Assembly (NCBI GenBank): GCA_002433055.1
Contig: DJHJ01000040.1
Coordinates: forward strand, 13,822-77,821
Source of the DNA: Acidobacteriia bacterium UBA6623
GTDB lineage: Bacteria; Acidobacteriota; Terriglobia; Bryobacterales; UBA6623
Direction: 5' to 3'
Length of the DNA stretch: 64,000 nucleotides
The notes beneath the pieces are model-generated. The model searched no databases, was not told where the DNA came from, and saw only the letters and a program-made list of their open reading frames with translations. Position numbers and translations under genes: made by a program. Positions 29,595-39,112 of this stretch are shown here, in pieces (position 1 is the stretch's first letter; every line of letters starts with the position of its first letter).

Positions 29595-30326
29595 ATGTCA
29601 CTTCGAAGAATATTTATTGATTCAACAGACACCAAAACAGCCTCTGTTGTAGAAGAACGTGCTCATCACCTAATACGCGTAGCAAGACTCAAAGTAGATG
29701 AAAAAGTTGAAGTGACCGACCAGAAGAAACTTTACGTAGCTCGTGTTTCATCCACAACAGATGAGCGCATCACATTCACAATTGAAGAAGAAATAGAACC
29801 ATACCCATCAGGACAACCTATTGCATTATTTCTCTCCCTGATCAAATTTTCCCGTTTCGAATGGGCAATAGAAAAAACTACCGAACTGGGAGTAGGTCGT
29901 ATTATTCCGTTGGTAGCAGAACACAGCAACGACAGATTAGTCACAACAGCAGAAAAAAGACTGTCTAGATGGAACCGTATCGCCGACGAGGCGGCTCAAC
30001 AAGCGCGCCGAATGGCACCACCTCACATCGAAACACCAATCGACTTCGGCCAAATCGCCATGCGAACAATAGGTTCGACCCCCTTTATACTGGACCGCGG
30101 CGGAAAGCCTCTCTCTGTCGCTTTGACACAGCTGGAAACAGATGATGATTCAATGCGAGAACTTGCCTTTCTCGTGGGGCCAGAGGGTGGATGGAGTGCC
30201 AATGAACTTGAAATGGCACAACACCACGGCTTTACAACTGCCAATTTAGGTATGAATGTTCTCCGAACAGAGACAGCCGCTGTCGCGGCATTAGCATCTT
30301 CCATCAGGATATGCAGTAAAGAATAA
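29595..30326 (+). CDS. rsmE: 16S rRNA m3U1498 methyltransferase RsmE
   Basis: SPOUT-class methyltransferase that modifies U1498 of 16S rRNA. The 243-residue protein has an N-terminal PUA-like domain (RAHHLIRVARLKVDEKV pattern) and a C-terminal trefoil-knot domain with KTTELGVGRIIPL, LVGPEGGWSANELE and NVLRTETAAVAA, all RsmE signatures. It is divergent from ruvA, with a 182-bp gap between the starts. Confidence 0.93.
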   Translation: MSLRRIFIDSTDTKTASVVEERAHHLIRVARLKVDEKVEVTDQKKLYVARVSSTTDERITFTIEEEIEPYPSGQPIALFLSLIKFSRFEWAIEKTTELGVGRIIPLVAEHSNDRLVTTAEKRLSRWNRIADEAAQQARRMAPPHIETPIDFGQIAMRTIGSTPFILDRGGKPLSVALTQLETDDDSMRELAFLVGPEGGWSANELEMAQHHGFTTANLGMNVLRTETAAVAALASSIRICSKE

Positions 30327-30411
30327 AGGCCATAACACACGCTAAACTCATCAAATAATGTTAGGTCTAGTGCGACGCAGGTTCCCAGGTCGACAGACAA
30401 AAGACACTCTG

Positions 30412-31236
30412 TTAAACGAGAGAAGCGGCGGTCATGGACTCATAAACTTGATAGAAGGAATACATCGCAACCAATAAGATTGTCGTCGCTGATATTTTCC
30501 AGATGAATTCTCCTGGGTTGTTGTAGCGTGGCACTCCTGCGAAATAAGCAATCACAAACCCCGTTGCCATTCCGCCCAAATGAGCAGCATTATCAATGCG
30601 AAAACCAGGCATGAGACCAATAAGAATGATGATGACCGCCCATCGCATGTAGAACGAACGATGAGAACTGCCAGTTCGATAACCGTGTGCAATCATGGCA
30701 CCAATGAGTCCGCAGACAGCGGCTGACGCACCGATCGAAATTGCATGCGGAGACCAAAACAGACTTGCAACAAATCCAAAGAAATTTGACACAAAGTAAA
30801 TTACTAGAAACCGTGATGTTCCGAAAACCTCTTCGGAGTGCCTACCCAAGTCTAGAAGCACCCAAGAGTTCATGAGAATATGAAAAATTCCAGCATGAAG
30901 AAAACCAGCTGTGATCAAACGCCACCACTCACCATGTGCGATAAAAAAAGCATCTTTGGCCCCAAATGATTGTAGTACGCGGCCGTCAACTTGCATCAGA
31001 AAACCAGTACCTTCCGAATTTTTCATTGTCATAAGCAAGGTGGCAACAAACATGCCGAAATTCACCAGGAGAATCACCATCGTTGTGAAGTTTTCCTGAG
31101 GTACGAACCTGCTCAAAAGTTCTGGTTCTCGACGAGGAGAAGCACCAAGTTTCACATGGCAGTACTCACACACATCCAGCTTGGAATCTAACAACGCCCT
31201 ACAATTAGGACACATGATAGGTCTTATATTTTTCAT
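30412..31236 (-). CDS. rhomboid intramembrane serine protease with N-terminal zinc ribbon
   Basis: A 274-residue protease. The first 30 residues hold two CxxC pairs (Cys9, Cys12, Cys23, Cys26) that form a probable cytoplasmic zinc ribbon. The rhomboid core has six or seven membrane segments, with HILMNSW (His119, Asn123), the nucleophile Ser171 in GASAAVCG, and His219 in NAAHLGGMATG. All catalytic elements are present. Substrates are unknown. It converges on rsmE. Confidence 0.9.
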   Translation of the reverse strand: MKNIRPIMCPNCRALLDSKLDVCEYCHVKLGASPRREPELLSRFVPQENFTTMVILLVNFGMFVATLLMTMKNSEGTGFLMQVDGRVLQSFGAKDAFFIAHGEWWRLITAGFLHAGIFHILMNSWVLLDLGRHSEEVFGTSRFLVIYFVSNFFGFVASLFWSPHAISIGASAAVCGLIGAMIAHGYRTGSSHRSFYMRWAVIIILIGLMPGFRIDNAAHLGGMATGFVIAYFAGVPRYNNPGEFIWKISATTILLVAMYSFYQVYESMTAASLV

Positions 31237-31317
31237 TAGCAGTAGCTATTTGCCCAATTACGACACGCTTGCATCCAGTTTTAGCGCATTATGTTCAAAA
31301 AGTAGTTGGTTAGTTGT

Positions 31318-31965
31318 TTAGTAACCTTGCTCTCTGAGATCCTCTATGCGAAGACTCGACTTCGGTGAATCATCTACAAATTCCAGAAGTCGTTCGACAT
31401 ACTTAGCTATGACATCACACTCTAGATTGATCTTCGCACCAGGAGATGTCTGGACTAAATTTGTTCTTCTATAGGTATGAGGAATAATTGCTACTCCGAG
31501 CAAACTACCTTCCAGGGATGCCACAGTCAAACTTATACCATCGATGGCAACACTGCCCTTAGGTACGAAGTGGCGCAGCAGCTCATCAGGTACGTCCACC
31601 GTCAACCACCAATTTTCATCGGCCAAGGAATCTAGTGAGGTAATTGTGCCGACAGCATCTACGTGACCCTGAACAAAATGGCCGCCTAGTCTCCCCGTTG
31701 GCGTTAATGGACGCTCTAGATTGACCAAATCTCCTACACGTAGTCCCCCCAAAGTACTCCTCGCTAATGTTTCAGGTGAGAGATCAGTTCTGAACCCTTC
31801 CGTGGAAACTGCAGTTGCAGTCAGACAGACTCCATTCACGGCAATACTATCGCCGACCTTAAGATCGGATAGAACTGTCTGACCTCTGAGGTCGAGGCAA
31901 GCACCACCCGAACTATGTTCCAGACACTTAACAGTTCCAGTCTCTTCAATAATTCCTGTAAACAT
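31318..31965 (-). CDS. ribE: riboflavin synthase alpha chain
   Basis: Dismutates two 6,7-dimethyl-8-ribityllumazine molecules to riboflavin. The 215-residue protein starts MFTGIIEETG, the invariant family start, which fixes the ATG at 31965 over an upstream in-frame ATG. Two lumazine-binding repeats are visible: VNGVCLTA in the first and IDGISLTV in the second, with GHFVQGHVD between them. Downstream of ribD by 54 bp in the same direction. Confidence 0.96.
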   Translation of the reverse strand: MFTGIIEETGTVKCLEHSSGGACLDLRGQTVLSDLKVGDSIAVNGVCLTATAVSTEGFRTDLSPETLARSTLGGLRVGDLVNLERPLTPTGRLGGHFVQGHVDAVGTITSLDSLADENWWLTVDVPDELLRHFVPKGSVAIDGISLTVASLEGSLLGVAIIPHTYRRTNLVQTSPGAKINLECDVIAKYVERLLEFVDDSPKSSLRIEDLREQGY

Positions 31966-32019
31966 GGCAGCGGTCCAATCGAACATTAACAGCAGCTACT
32001 GCAGCTGCACGAGTCATTA

Positions 32020-33168
32020 CTAACGATTCATCTTCGCAAGATCAGCAGTCTTCAACGGGTACGTCTCAACAGCGAACTCATCAGGGCTAACTGAAAATAC
32101 CCGTGAATCACGAAATTGAATCATTTCCTGATGACTTTGTCCATCGGCTCTATCCACAATAGGGATTGATTCCATAGTACCCAGAATCTTCGGTGCATAG
32201 TAAAGGAGCATCTTATCAACGATCTCCGCGTCCAACAAAGCCCCATTTAAGTTCGGTCCGGCTTCTATGATTAGAGAAGTTAGCTGTTGTTTTCCGAGCC
32301 ACGCCACGACAGCCTGAAGGTCTACTTTCCCTTCTGTTCCATCCAAGACATGCACCGAAACGCCCATATTTTTAAGCATTTGCATCTTTTTCGGGGGTGC
32401 CGCAGAAGTTGATACCACAATCAAGTCATCTTCACACGACTCGACAAGTTTAGAGTTGAGCGGTAGTCGCAAAAACGAATCCGCTACGATCCGCATCAGT
32501 GGCCGCCGACGCGGAAGACCTGTGCGGTCCGTCAACAAGCAATCATCAGCAAGTACAGTACCGATACCAGTGAGGATAGCATCGTGATCATGTCGTACCT
32601 GCTGTACGTGATCACGAGCAATATCGCTGGTAATCCAGCCACCATGGTCACGCGATATGGCGATTTTACCATCGAGCGTAACAGCAGATTTCAACGTAAC
32701 TAGCGGCCTACCAGTCTGACTGAAATGGAAAATCGCTTCATTCTGACGCTGTGCCTCCATTGAAAGTTCGGGCAAGAAATCTACGGCGTGTACGACTTCC
32801 ACTCCAGCTTGTTGGAGAATCTCAAACCCACCTCCTCGAACCTTGGGATGAGGATCTTCGGTGATTGCTACTAAACGACGTATGCCAGATTTCAAAATTG
32901 CTGTCGTGCAAGCAGGTGTGCGCCCCTCGTAACAACAAGGCTCAAGACTAACGTATAGCGTCCCACCGTCAGCAGATGCGCCAGCCTGCTCCAAAGCAAC
33001 GATCTCTGCATGTTTAGCAGTCTGCCATGTGTAAAACCCCCTACCAGATTCCACTCCAGTAGCATCCAGAACGATCGCCCCCACAAGAGGATTGGGCGAG
33101 GCCAACCCTCGACCATTAGTTGCAAGATCGAGTGTCAGTCGAAGAAATTTTCTATCCTCTGTCGTCAT
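32020..33168 (-). CDS. ribD: bifunctional pyrimidine deaminase/reductase RibD
   Basis: Second and third steps of riboflavin synthesis: deaminates then reduces the GTP-derived pyrimidine. The N-terminal CDA-like domain has the zinc site HAEIVAL (His53, Glu55) and PCCYEGRTPAC (Cys78 and Cys87). The C-terminal half is a DHFR-like reductase (GRPLVTLKSAVTLDGKIA, GGWITSD, IIEAGPNLNGALL). Start MTTEDRKFLRL at 33168 leaves a 31-bp gap after ftsY; the longer open frame would overlap ftsY. Confidence 0.95.
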   Translation of the reverse strand: MTTEDRKFLRLTLDLATNGRGLASPNPLVGAIVLDATGVESGRGFYTWQTAKHAEIVALEQAGASADGGTLYVSLEPCCYEGRTPACTTAILKSGIRRLVAITEDPHPKVRGGGFEILQQAGVEVVHAVDFLPELSMEAQRQNEAIFHFSQTGRPLVTLKSAVTLDGKIAISRDHGGWITSDIARDHVQQVRHDHDAILTGIGTVLADDCLLTDRTGLPRRRPLMRIVADSFLRLPLNSKLVESCEDDLIVVSTSAAPPKKMQMLKNMGVSVHVLDGTEGKVDLQAVVAWLGKQQLTSLIIEAGPNLNGALLDAEIVDKMLLYYAPKILGTMESIPIVDRADGQSHQEMIQFRDSRVFSVSPDEFAVETYPLKTADLAKMNR

Positions 33169-33199
33169 TTGGCTCACTCGGTGTACAATCACTAAGCTC

Positions 33200-34144
33200 T
33201 CAAGTGTCGAATAGTGAACACACGAAAATCTCTGGGTCAAATGGCATTAAATCATCTACTTGTTCACCCAATCCAACATACCGGATGGGTAAATTGAGAT
33301 CGCGTGCAATTGCAACAGCTATGCCACCTTTGGCAGTACCGTCGAGTTTGGTAATGATCAAACCAGTAGCCATAGCACTCTTGGTGAACTGTCGGGCTTG
33401 CTCGAGTCCGTTTTGTCCAGTCACGGCATCGAGTACAAGTAACACCTCGTGTGGAGCTCCGGATATCGATCGGCCAGCGGTACGAACCATCTTTGCCAAT
33501 TCTGCCATCAAGTTTACCTTGGTGTGCAAACGACCGGCAGTATCGACGATCACGATATCAGCTTGTTGAGTCTTAGCAGCTGACAAAGCATCAAACATAA
33601 CAGCACTCGGATCAGTTCCGGATGGTCTTTGGATGACCTTCGATGATGTCCGTTTGCCCCACACTTCTAGTTGCTCAGCAGCTGCAGCACGGAACGTATC
33701 TGCCGCGCAAAGTATCACCTTGTGACCCTCTATTCCAAAACGATGTGCTAGTTTGCCGACTGTAGTAGTCTTGCCAGTACCGTTTACTCCAACAAGCATG
33801 ATGACCTCCGGCTCATTGACCGGGACAGACGGCTTGGCAGTTGAATTCTTCAGGATTTCCAAAAGGTGCCGTGCGATGTGTGTTTTCAACTCCGCTACGT
33901 TACTTAGCTGTGCGTAATCCGATTGACTGCGCACATTATCGAGAATTTCCTCTGTTGTGTGGACTCCAATGTCCGCACCGATTAACAGCATCTCCAGTTC
34001 TTCTAGTACCTCCTCATCAATCACTTTCTTGCCTTGGATCAACTCGTCGATCTGACTGACAAATCGATTTCGTGTCTTCGAAACACCTTTTCGAAAACGT
34101 TCAAGCACTGCTGGCTCGGATGAGGGGCCGAATAGGGTCTGCAT
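33200..34144 (-). CDS. ftsY: signal recognition particle receptor FtsY
   Basis: GTPase that docks SRP-ribosome complexes at the membrane. The 314-residue protein is just the N and G domains: a helical N domain (RKGVSKTRNRFVSQIDEL), then GVNGTGKTTTVGKLA, DTAGRLHTK and TKLDGTAKGG. It lacks the long acidic A domain of the enterobacterial protein, which is common outside Proteobacteria. It is first in the ftsY-ribD-ribE run. Confidence 0.95.
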   Translation of the reverse strand: MQTLFGPSSEPAVLERFRKGVSKTRNRFVSQIDELIQGKKVIDEEVLEELEMLLIGADIGVHTTEEILDNVRSQSDYAQLSNVAELKTHIARHLLEILKNSTAKPSVPVNEPEVIMLVGVNGTGKTTTVGKLAHRFGIEGHKVILCAADTFRAAAAEQLEVWGKRTSSKVIQRPSGTDPSAVMFDALSAAKTQQADIVIVDTAGRLHTKVNLMAELAKMVRTAGRSISGAPHEVLLVLDAVTGQNGLEQARQFTKSAMATGLIITKLDGTAKGGIAVAIARDLNLPIRYVGLGEQVDDLMPFDPEIFVCSLFDT

Positions 34145-34416
34145 TATTGTGAAGTCTCAGCAGGTACAACGCCACTGGATTACTCCCTTCATAGCAGTTG
34201 CACCACGTAGTTGGAGCCCAGTCTAGAGTCTATATACCCGACAACACTTCGATCATAGCAAGCTGGCAAACAATTCAATCACTGACAATTCTGTTTAGGG
34301 TTTTTCACACCAGGTAAAAATTACAACTGTTAGGAATTGACTAAATTGATCAACTAAAGTCACTTTTTACTATGCTGCCAAACTTTGTGTGGCTCTTGTA
34401 AAAATCACTGGACGTC

Positions 34417-34446
34417 TCCACATCTCCATTAGTATCGGGCTATAAT
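34417..34446 (+). promoter_or_regulatory. sigma70-like promoter for the isomerase gene
   Basis: A perfect TATAAT at 34441-34446 with TCCACA (4/6) 18 bp upstream. The predicted transcript would have a leader of about 30 bases containing the AAGGAGG ribosome binding site. Confidence 0.5.
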
Positions 34447-34469
34447 CCAGTGGCTGTAAGAAACATCCT

Positions 34470-34476
34470 AAGGAGG
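34470..34476 (+). promoter_or_regulatory. strong Shine-Dalgarno AAGGAGG
   Basis: AAGGAGG lies 5 bp before the ATG at 34482, the best ribosome binding site in the window, and fixes the start of the Tat-signal protein. Confidence 0.8.
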
Positions 34477-34481
34477 TTCTC

Positions 34482-35357
34482 ATGGTTTCGCGTCGCAATT
34501 TTCTCGGAACATCAACCGCTCTATTGTCAACTGGTCTTGAGGCGCGCAGTCTGCCTTTGACACAAAAACCTCCTTCAATCACCAAAGCCATACTAGTTTC
34601 GATGCTTCCGAAAGAATTATCCTATCTTGACCGTTTCAGACTTGCGGTCGAGATAGGATTCAAAGAAGTAGAGATGCGAACAGTTAGCAACCATATGGAA
34701 GCTATTAGCATCAAAAAAGCGGCTGATAAAGCTGGCATCAGAATTCATTCAGTAATGAATCAAGCCCACTGGCAATACCCACTATCAAGCCCCAAAGCCC
34801 TAGACGTTGAAATGAGTATGCGTGGCATGCAGATTTCTTTGCATCAAGCCAAACTCTACGATGCGGACACCGTATTATTGGTGCCAGCCGTAGTCCGTTC
34901 CGACACTACCTATGAGCAAGCATGGGAACGATCACAGGAAAAAATTCGTCAGCTTATTCCGCTTGCAGAAAAACTCAATATAATCATCGCAATCGAAGAA
35001 GTTTGGAATAAATTCCTACTGACCGCGAGAGACTTTGTCCAATTCATCGACGAGTTTAATCATCCGCTAATCCAAGCCTACCTCGATGTTGGCAACATGG
35101 TTCATTATGGTGTTCCTCAACACTGGATTCGCGAGGTCGGCAAACGAATTGTAAAAGTTCACCTCAAGGATTATTCACGTCGATCGCGACAATTCGTCAA
35201 TCTTGGTGAAGGCGACGTTGACTGGAAGGGAGTTCGTAAAGCTTTTTCGGAAATCGGATACGCCGGCACCGCAACAGTCGAACTGAAAGCCGGGAACCGT
35301 AATTATTTGGAAGACGTTTCTGTCAGAGTGAACCGGCTACTAGAGCTAGCAGGATAG
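34482..35357 (+). CDS. Tat-exported sugar phosphate isomerase/epimerase family protein
   Basis: A 291-residue AP-endonuclease-2-type TIM barrel with a twin-arginine start (SRRNFLGTSTALLS). The barrel has EIGFKEVEMR, IAIEEVWNKF, the metal-site pieces AYLDVGNMVHYG and VKVHLKDY, and a terminal TATVELKAGNR. Family members include xylose-isomerase-like and inositol catabolism enzymes. Export through Tat points to a periplasmic role on sugars; the substrate is unknown. The strong promoter and ribosome site suggest good expression. Confidence 0.85.
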   Translation: MVSRRNFLGTSTALLSTGLEARSLPLTQKPPSITKAILVSMLPKELSYLDRFRLAVEIGFKEVEMRTVSNHMEAISIKKAADKAGIRIHSVMNQAHWQYPLSSPKALDVEMSMRGMQISLHQAKLYDADTVLLVPAVVRSDTTYEQAWERSQEKIRQLIPLAEKLNIIIAIEEVWNKFLLTARDFVQFIDEFNHPLIQAYLDVGNMVHYGVPQHWIREVGKRIVKVHLKDYSRRSRQFVNLGEGDVDWKGVRKAFSEIGYAGTATVELKAGNRNYLEDVSVRVNRLLELAG

Positions 35358-35377
35358 GGTAATATCACCTTGATCGT

Positions 35378-36172
35378 TCAGGCTTGTGAATTATGCTGTG
35401 AATTTTTACGACACACCAGCACAATTATCCCTGACAGTATCAGCCCGAGTGCTATCCACTGTGTTGTACTCAGAAAAATATCTCCGGGAAATACACGCCC
35501 CGAGGTATCACGTAGAAACTCAACACCAAGCCGGAATGTCGAGTAGAGAATTAGATACCAACCAATAATCGTCCCTGAGATGTGTGGTCTTCTACACAAC
35601 CACAGCAGAAAAAACCCCACAACTAAAGTACCAAACGATTCATACAGTTGAGTTGGATGGAGGTCAACGTTCAATGGTACACCCACAAATTGATTTGCTA
35701 TAGGGTCAGTGAAGCTTATAGCCCATGGCAGTGATGATTCCTTACCCCAGCAACATCCCGCTGCAAAGCAACCTAAACGACCAACACCATGACCAATCGC
35801 CAACCCTGGAGCAAATATATCCGCTGTTCCCAGCCAAGGAAGGTCGTACTTACGGGTAAACCAAAATGCTGTTCCGAGAGCAGCCAACAATCCTCCATAA
35901 AAAACACCGCCGGCTTGTAACGCAGAAAGGGAAAAAATACGACCTGGATGAGAAAAATAATAGTCAGCGTTGGCCAGTATCATGAATCCCTTAGCACCCA
36001 CAATAGCCGCAAGAAACACATAGATGGCAAGATTGCCGACATGGTCGGGATTCAAACCCGCACGCTTTGCCGAGCGACTGACCAAGAACAAGCCCACCAA
36101 AAAACCAATGGCTACCAATACGCCGTATGTTGGCACTGAAAATGAACCAATTGTGAAAAGTCGTGGGTACAT
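35378..36172 (-). CDS. lgt: prolipoprotein diacylglyceryl transferase
   Basis: Transfers diacylglycerol from phosphatidylglycerol to the lipobox cysteine of prolipoproteins. A 264-residue membrane protein with seven hydrophobic segments. The Lgt signature is HGVGRLGCFAAGCCWGKES, and the C-terminal region contains HPTQLYES and the membrane segment before FRLGVEFLRD. Directly downstream of lspA (38-bp gap), so lipoprotein acylation and cleavage are coded together. Confidence 0.94.
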   Translation of the reverse strand: MYPRLFTIGSFSVPTYGVLVAIGFLVGLFLVSRSAKRAGLNPDHVGNLAIYVFLAAIVGAKGFMILANADYYFSHPGRIFSLSALQAGGVFYGGLLAALGTAFWFTRKYDLPWLGTADIFAPGLAIGHGVGRLGCFAAGCCWGKESSLPWAISFTDPIANQFVGVPLNVDLHPTQLYESFGTLVVGFFLLWLCRRPHISGTIIGWYLILYSTFRLGVEFLRDTSGRVFPGDIFLSTTQWIALGLILSGIIVLVCRKNSQHNSQA

Positions 36173-36210
36173 AGCGAATAAGTTTAGAATCTGAGCGGAC
36201 TCTCGTTTGT

Positions 36211-36708
36211 TTATTTTTGACGATTCAACGAGATCGAATCAACCACTAACAGTCCCGCACCCGTTGTAATTGAAGCGTCAGCCACATTAAACGCTGGCCA
36301 GTGGTAGTCACCAAAATAAAAGTCTAAAAAATCCACCACGAAACCATATGAAATTCGATCGTAAAGATTTCCCAGAGCACCAGCAAGAACAAGCATGAGG
36401 CCGAGCTGTAGTCGCCAAGAATTCGATTCTGACTGGAAAAATAACATAACCACTAAAACAACAGCAATTACTGAAAAAGTCGGGATAACAATTTCTCGAA
36501 TCACCGAACTCGAATCAGCAAAAAGACTAAATGCAATTCCTGTATTGCGTGTGTGTACCAGGTTAAAAAAACCTTCAATTACAGGCCGTGAATGATATAA
36601 CGGCATGGAACTCTCTATGGCAAGTTTAGTTATTCGATCCGCTGTGAAGATCAGCGCCACCGCAATACCGTAGAACCAAAATCGTTTTTGCTTGATCCCA
36701 ATCAACAT
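36211..36708 (-). CDS. lspA: lipoprotein signal peptidase (signal peptidase II)
   Basis: Aspartic protease that removes the signal peptide from diacylated prolipoproteins. The 165-residue product has four membrane segments and the catalytic Asp pair: Asp126 in the GNLYDRISYGFVVDF box and Asp144 in FNVADASI. NTGIAFSLF is also present. The ATG at 36708 gives the usual length; an upstream TTG/ATG frame would add 13 residues. The 206 bp upstream hold nothing I recognise. Confidence 0.94.
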   Translation of the reverse strand: MLIGIKQKRFWFYGIAVALIFTADRITKLAIESSMPLYHSRPVIEGFFNLVHTRNTGIAFSLFADSSSVIREIVIPTFSVIAVVLVVMLFFQSESNSWRLQLGLMLVLAGALGNLYDRISYGFVVDFLDFYFGDYHWPAFNVADASITTGAGLLVVDSISLNRQK

Positions 36709-36914
36709 AAAACCTGAAGGGCGTGGATACTGTTCCAGAAAATACAACCACGCGTTCTAAGTTTATCGCAACATTGGATGCGGTATTTTGCAGTGACAAC
36801 AGACGAAAACAATATGACAGCAATTATGTACGCGAAGATTCTTGAGCAGATATCGAAGTTGCCTGGAATCGGAAGCATGTGTGCCATCATTCTCAAGTCC
36901 TGGAGGATATAAAC

Positions 36915-38705
36915 TTATCTAGGTAGTTGAACAGGTTGGATAACAGATCCAAGATAAAAGATAGCCACTTTCTGATCTTCTAGTACCGGTGGACCAGTTC
37001 TCATAGTAAGCTGTCGCCGTATTTCGTCGAAGATCTTGTCAGGGACACCTCCTAATCTTTTCACTCGTTTCAACTCTAAAATATCACCCGGCTTAGTAAG
37101 GCTTAAAAACTCATGGCGGTGACTTGCGCGCCGGTCTTTATGCAACACAACCCACTCAAATCCAAGCTTGCGCAGTTGCGCCGTATCGATATCTTCTAAC
37201 AAATTCGGCACTCTCACTAAGTTGGCAAGGGATGGCTCAGCATGAATCGCACTCTCAACTACTGTGGGTGTCGTTGAGATATAACCATCACCAATTGGCC
37301 GTCGATGAACGGTTTGTGCAACCAAATTTTGTACAGTACGGTTGCGTTGGTGAAATGGGATATCTAGAACGGCTCCACCTCCATCGGCATCAGCAAGTTG
37401 TTCGTACAGTGGCGAGATTTCGATTTGACGGATTGGGTACGGCACCCAGAGATACTCAAAAAATACCAACCCAATCACACACAGAAACTTGCCGTCTCCA
37501 TAACTTGCCTTTGATACTCCGAATCCCACTAAAACTGCCAACGCTAAACTCGTCAAAATCAGAAAGCGGTTTGCCACACGAAATATCTCAAGTACCGGCA
37601 ATGAAGTTAACACCCCAAATGGAAGAGAAATCTCTTCGTACAGCACTCCGTTCCACCAAGGGTTCGCTCCAAGAGCAAGGATTAAACTGCCCAGACCAAC
37701 AAAACCCCACAACCGCGTTTTCTTCCAATATCGTCTAAGTCCTATCACTGCCAGTACTAGAGGAACTAAACCTAGGTAGTTCATAAAACCAGCAGATTGG
37801 TAGGCACGATCTTCATAGGTCGCAGCAGTCCATTCCCCCCACAGAGGATGTGCGTAGGGCGGAACCATAAGATAAGATGCATCAATACCACGGTCCACCG
37901 GTGGCTTCAGAAAGTACTTGGATTCATCAGCCATTTCTTCAATCATCGGGAAAATCGCCGGCGATACCAGCAACGCAGCAAAAACGCCAGCAGCCACCCA
38001 TTGCAAGAGTACCTTTCGGCGAACTCGTTTTTCCTGTCTCAGTTCCCAGACCCCCACAAATGCCAACAGCATCAGAAGTATCACCGCAAGATGCCAACTG
38101 CACAAAGCATTTAACGCAAAGCAGCCGCCAAGGCCAACCACATTGCGTTTCGATGAACTTCGAATAGTCCGAAAAAAGAACCATAGAGTAAACGGCAGGA
38201 ACTGCACAGAAGCCAGATTAAGATGTTCAAGCGTCTGCTCAATATGTTGTGGAAAATAAGCAAAAACGATTCCGGCAAGAAACGCAGCACGATTGTCTCC
38301 AGTTAATTCTTTAACGAGAAAATACATACCCCAAGCCGCTAGGCAGAGTCCGAGTAAGATACAAAAGTTGTAGGCTGCGGCTTCTCCCAAAAGTAAATTC
38401 ACGGGCATTCCAACAATCATGTTGAATGGAGAGTGTGTATGTAACGAAAGGTCTACACCAGTTGGATGAAATAAATACGACGATTGATAAGGAGATTTTT
38501 GCAGTTCTATCAAGCTAGTCTTCCACCACCAGAAATTCCAGTAGTTTTGCCAAATATCACCTGATCCTGCAGGAAGAGCAGACCTGAAATGCATCACCAA
38601 TGGAAAAGTCATCGCCAAAGCTGAACACAAGTAGAGCCACAAAACACGACTCGGTCTACTAAAAAAACGATTGAAAATCGAGTCCTGTATTACGGTGTTC
38701 ATCAT
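36915..38705 (-). CDS. large multi-pass membrane protein, probable GT-C glycosyltransferase
   Basis: A 596-residue protein with about 12 membrane segments followed by a soluble C-terminal part of about 170 residues. The first luminal loop has SGDIWQNYWNFWWWKTS and LFHPTGVDL, a pattern seen in bacterial lipid-linked sugar transferases and YfhO-like proteins with an early aspartate. A later AVLDIPFHQRNRT segment is also recurrent in this group. The donor and acceptor are unknown. The gene stands alone upstream of lspA. Confidence 0.6.
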   Translation of the reverse strand: MMNTVIQDSIFNRFFSRPSRVLWLYLCSALAMTFPLVMHFRSALPAGSGDIWQNYWNFWWWKTSLIELQKSPYQSSYLFHPTGVDLSLHTHSPFNMIVGMPVNLLLGEAAAYNFCILLGLCLAAWGMYFLVKELTGDNRAAFLAGIVFAYFPQHIEQTLEHLNLASVQFLPFTLWFFFRTIRSSSKRNVVGLGGCFALNALCSWHLAVILLMLLAFVGVWELRQEKRVRRKVLLQWVAAGVFAALLVSPAIFPMIEEMADESKYFLKPPVDRGIDASYLMVPPYAHPLWGEWTAATYEDRAYQSAGFMNYLGLVPLVLAVIGLRRYWKKTRLWGFVGLGSLILALGANPWWNGVLYEEISLPFGVLTSLPVLEIFRVANRFLILTSLALAVLVGFGVSKASYGDGKFLCVIGLVFFEYLWVPYPIRQIEISPLYEQLADADGGGAVLDIPFHQRNRTVQNLVAQTVHRRPIGDGYISTTPTVVESAIHAEPSLANLVRVPNLLEDIDTAQLRKLGFEWVVLHKDRRASHRHEFLSLTKPGDILELKRVKRLGGVPDKIFDEIRRQLTMRTGPPVLEDQKVAIFYLGSVIQPVQLPR

Positions 38706-38863
38706 CGACTATAGACTCAGTGAGTTACTCCAAAAACCTGACAAACTCAGAAGGTGAGTTTGCAGGAATGATCTTGCAGAAAATGATGGACTCCGGGTCA
38801 TACAAGGTATGTCCCGACGTCAACAGGTGGATCAAAAGACATTTCAGAAGGCCGATTGGGCTA

Positions 38864-39112
38864 TTACTGCTCGCGACTGTGCATAGCAAATTGTTCGGTT
38901 GTGACCAAAGAATCAAAAATGGCCAGCACCTGCTTACGATAGGTGTACATACGACGCAAATTATCACGGAAAGCGGGACCGTACTCACGAGCACGCATCC
39001 ACCGGTGAAAAAGCTTAGGGGAAATATCGATCTCACTACGCAATTCCTCGGCTGAACGACCCCGGAGAAACATGCCATAGAAGATCGCCGCCTCGCGTTG
39101 CGGCGAGTGCAT
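38864..39112 (-). CDS. small conserved hypothetical protein, possible HTH
   Basis: An 82-residue protein, starting at the ATG at 39112 after an AGGG. It is basic and all-helical by composition: REAAIFYGMFLRGRSAEEL, then SPKLFHRWMRAREYGP, then RMYTYRKQVLAIFDSL. The first two helices look like a homeodomain-type helix-turn-helix (an Arg-rich turn then Trp in the recognition helix). I recall similar short proteins in Acidobacteriota but cannot name a family. Other frames overlap here; this one has by far the most protein-like composition. Confidence 0.55.
   Translation of the reverse strand: MHSPQREAAIFYGMFLRGRSAEELRSEIDISPKLFHRWMRAREYGPAFRDNLRRMYTYRKQVLAIFDSLVTTEQFAMHSREQ

Larger units (their letters stand above)
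34145..34481. other. divergent intergenic region ftsY / sugar isomerase (337 bp)
   Basis: AT-rich gap between divergent genes. The right end holds the promoter candidate and a strong ribosome binding site for the isomerase gene. The middle has overlapping TTGA/TCAA elements around 34336-34357 that could bind a regulator. I see no RNA gene or reading frame with family features. Confidence 0.5.

Noticed and set aside
36040..36065. tRNA T-arm-like GGGATTCAAACCCG
   Set aside because: It lies inside lgt coding sequence, where it encodes the conserved AGLNPDH segment, and no acceptor or anticodon arms surround it.
36709..36914. Small open frames upstream of lspA
   Set aside because: Low-complexity, Cys- and aromatic-rich translations without family features; they overlap the lspA start on the same strand.
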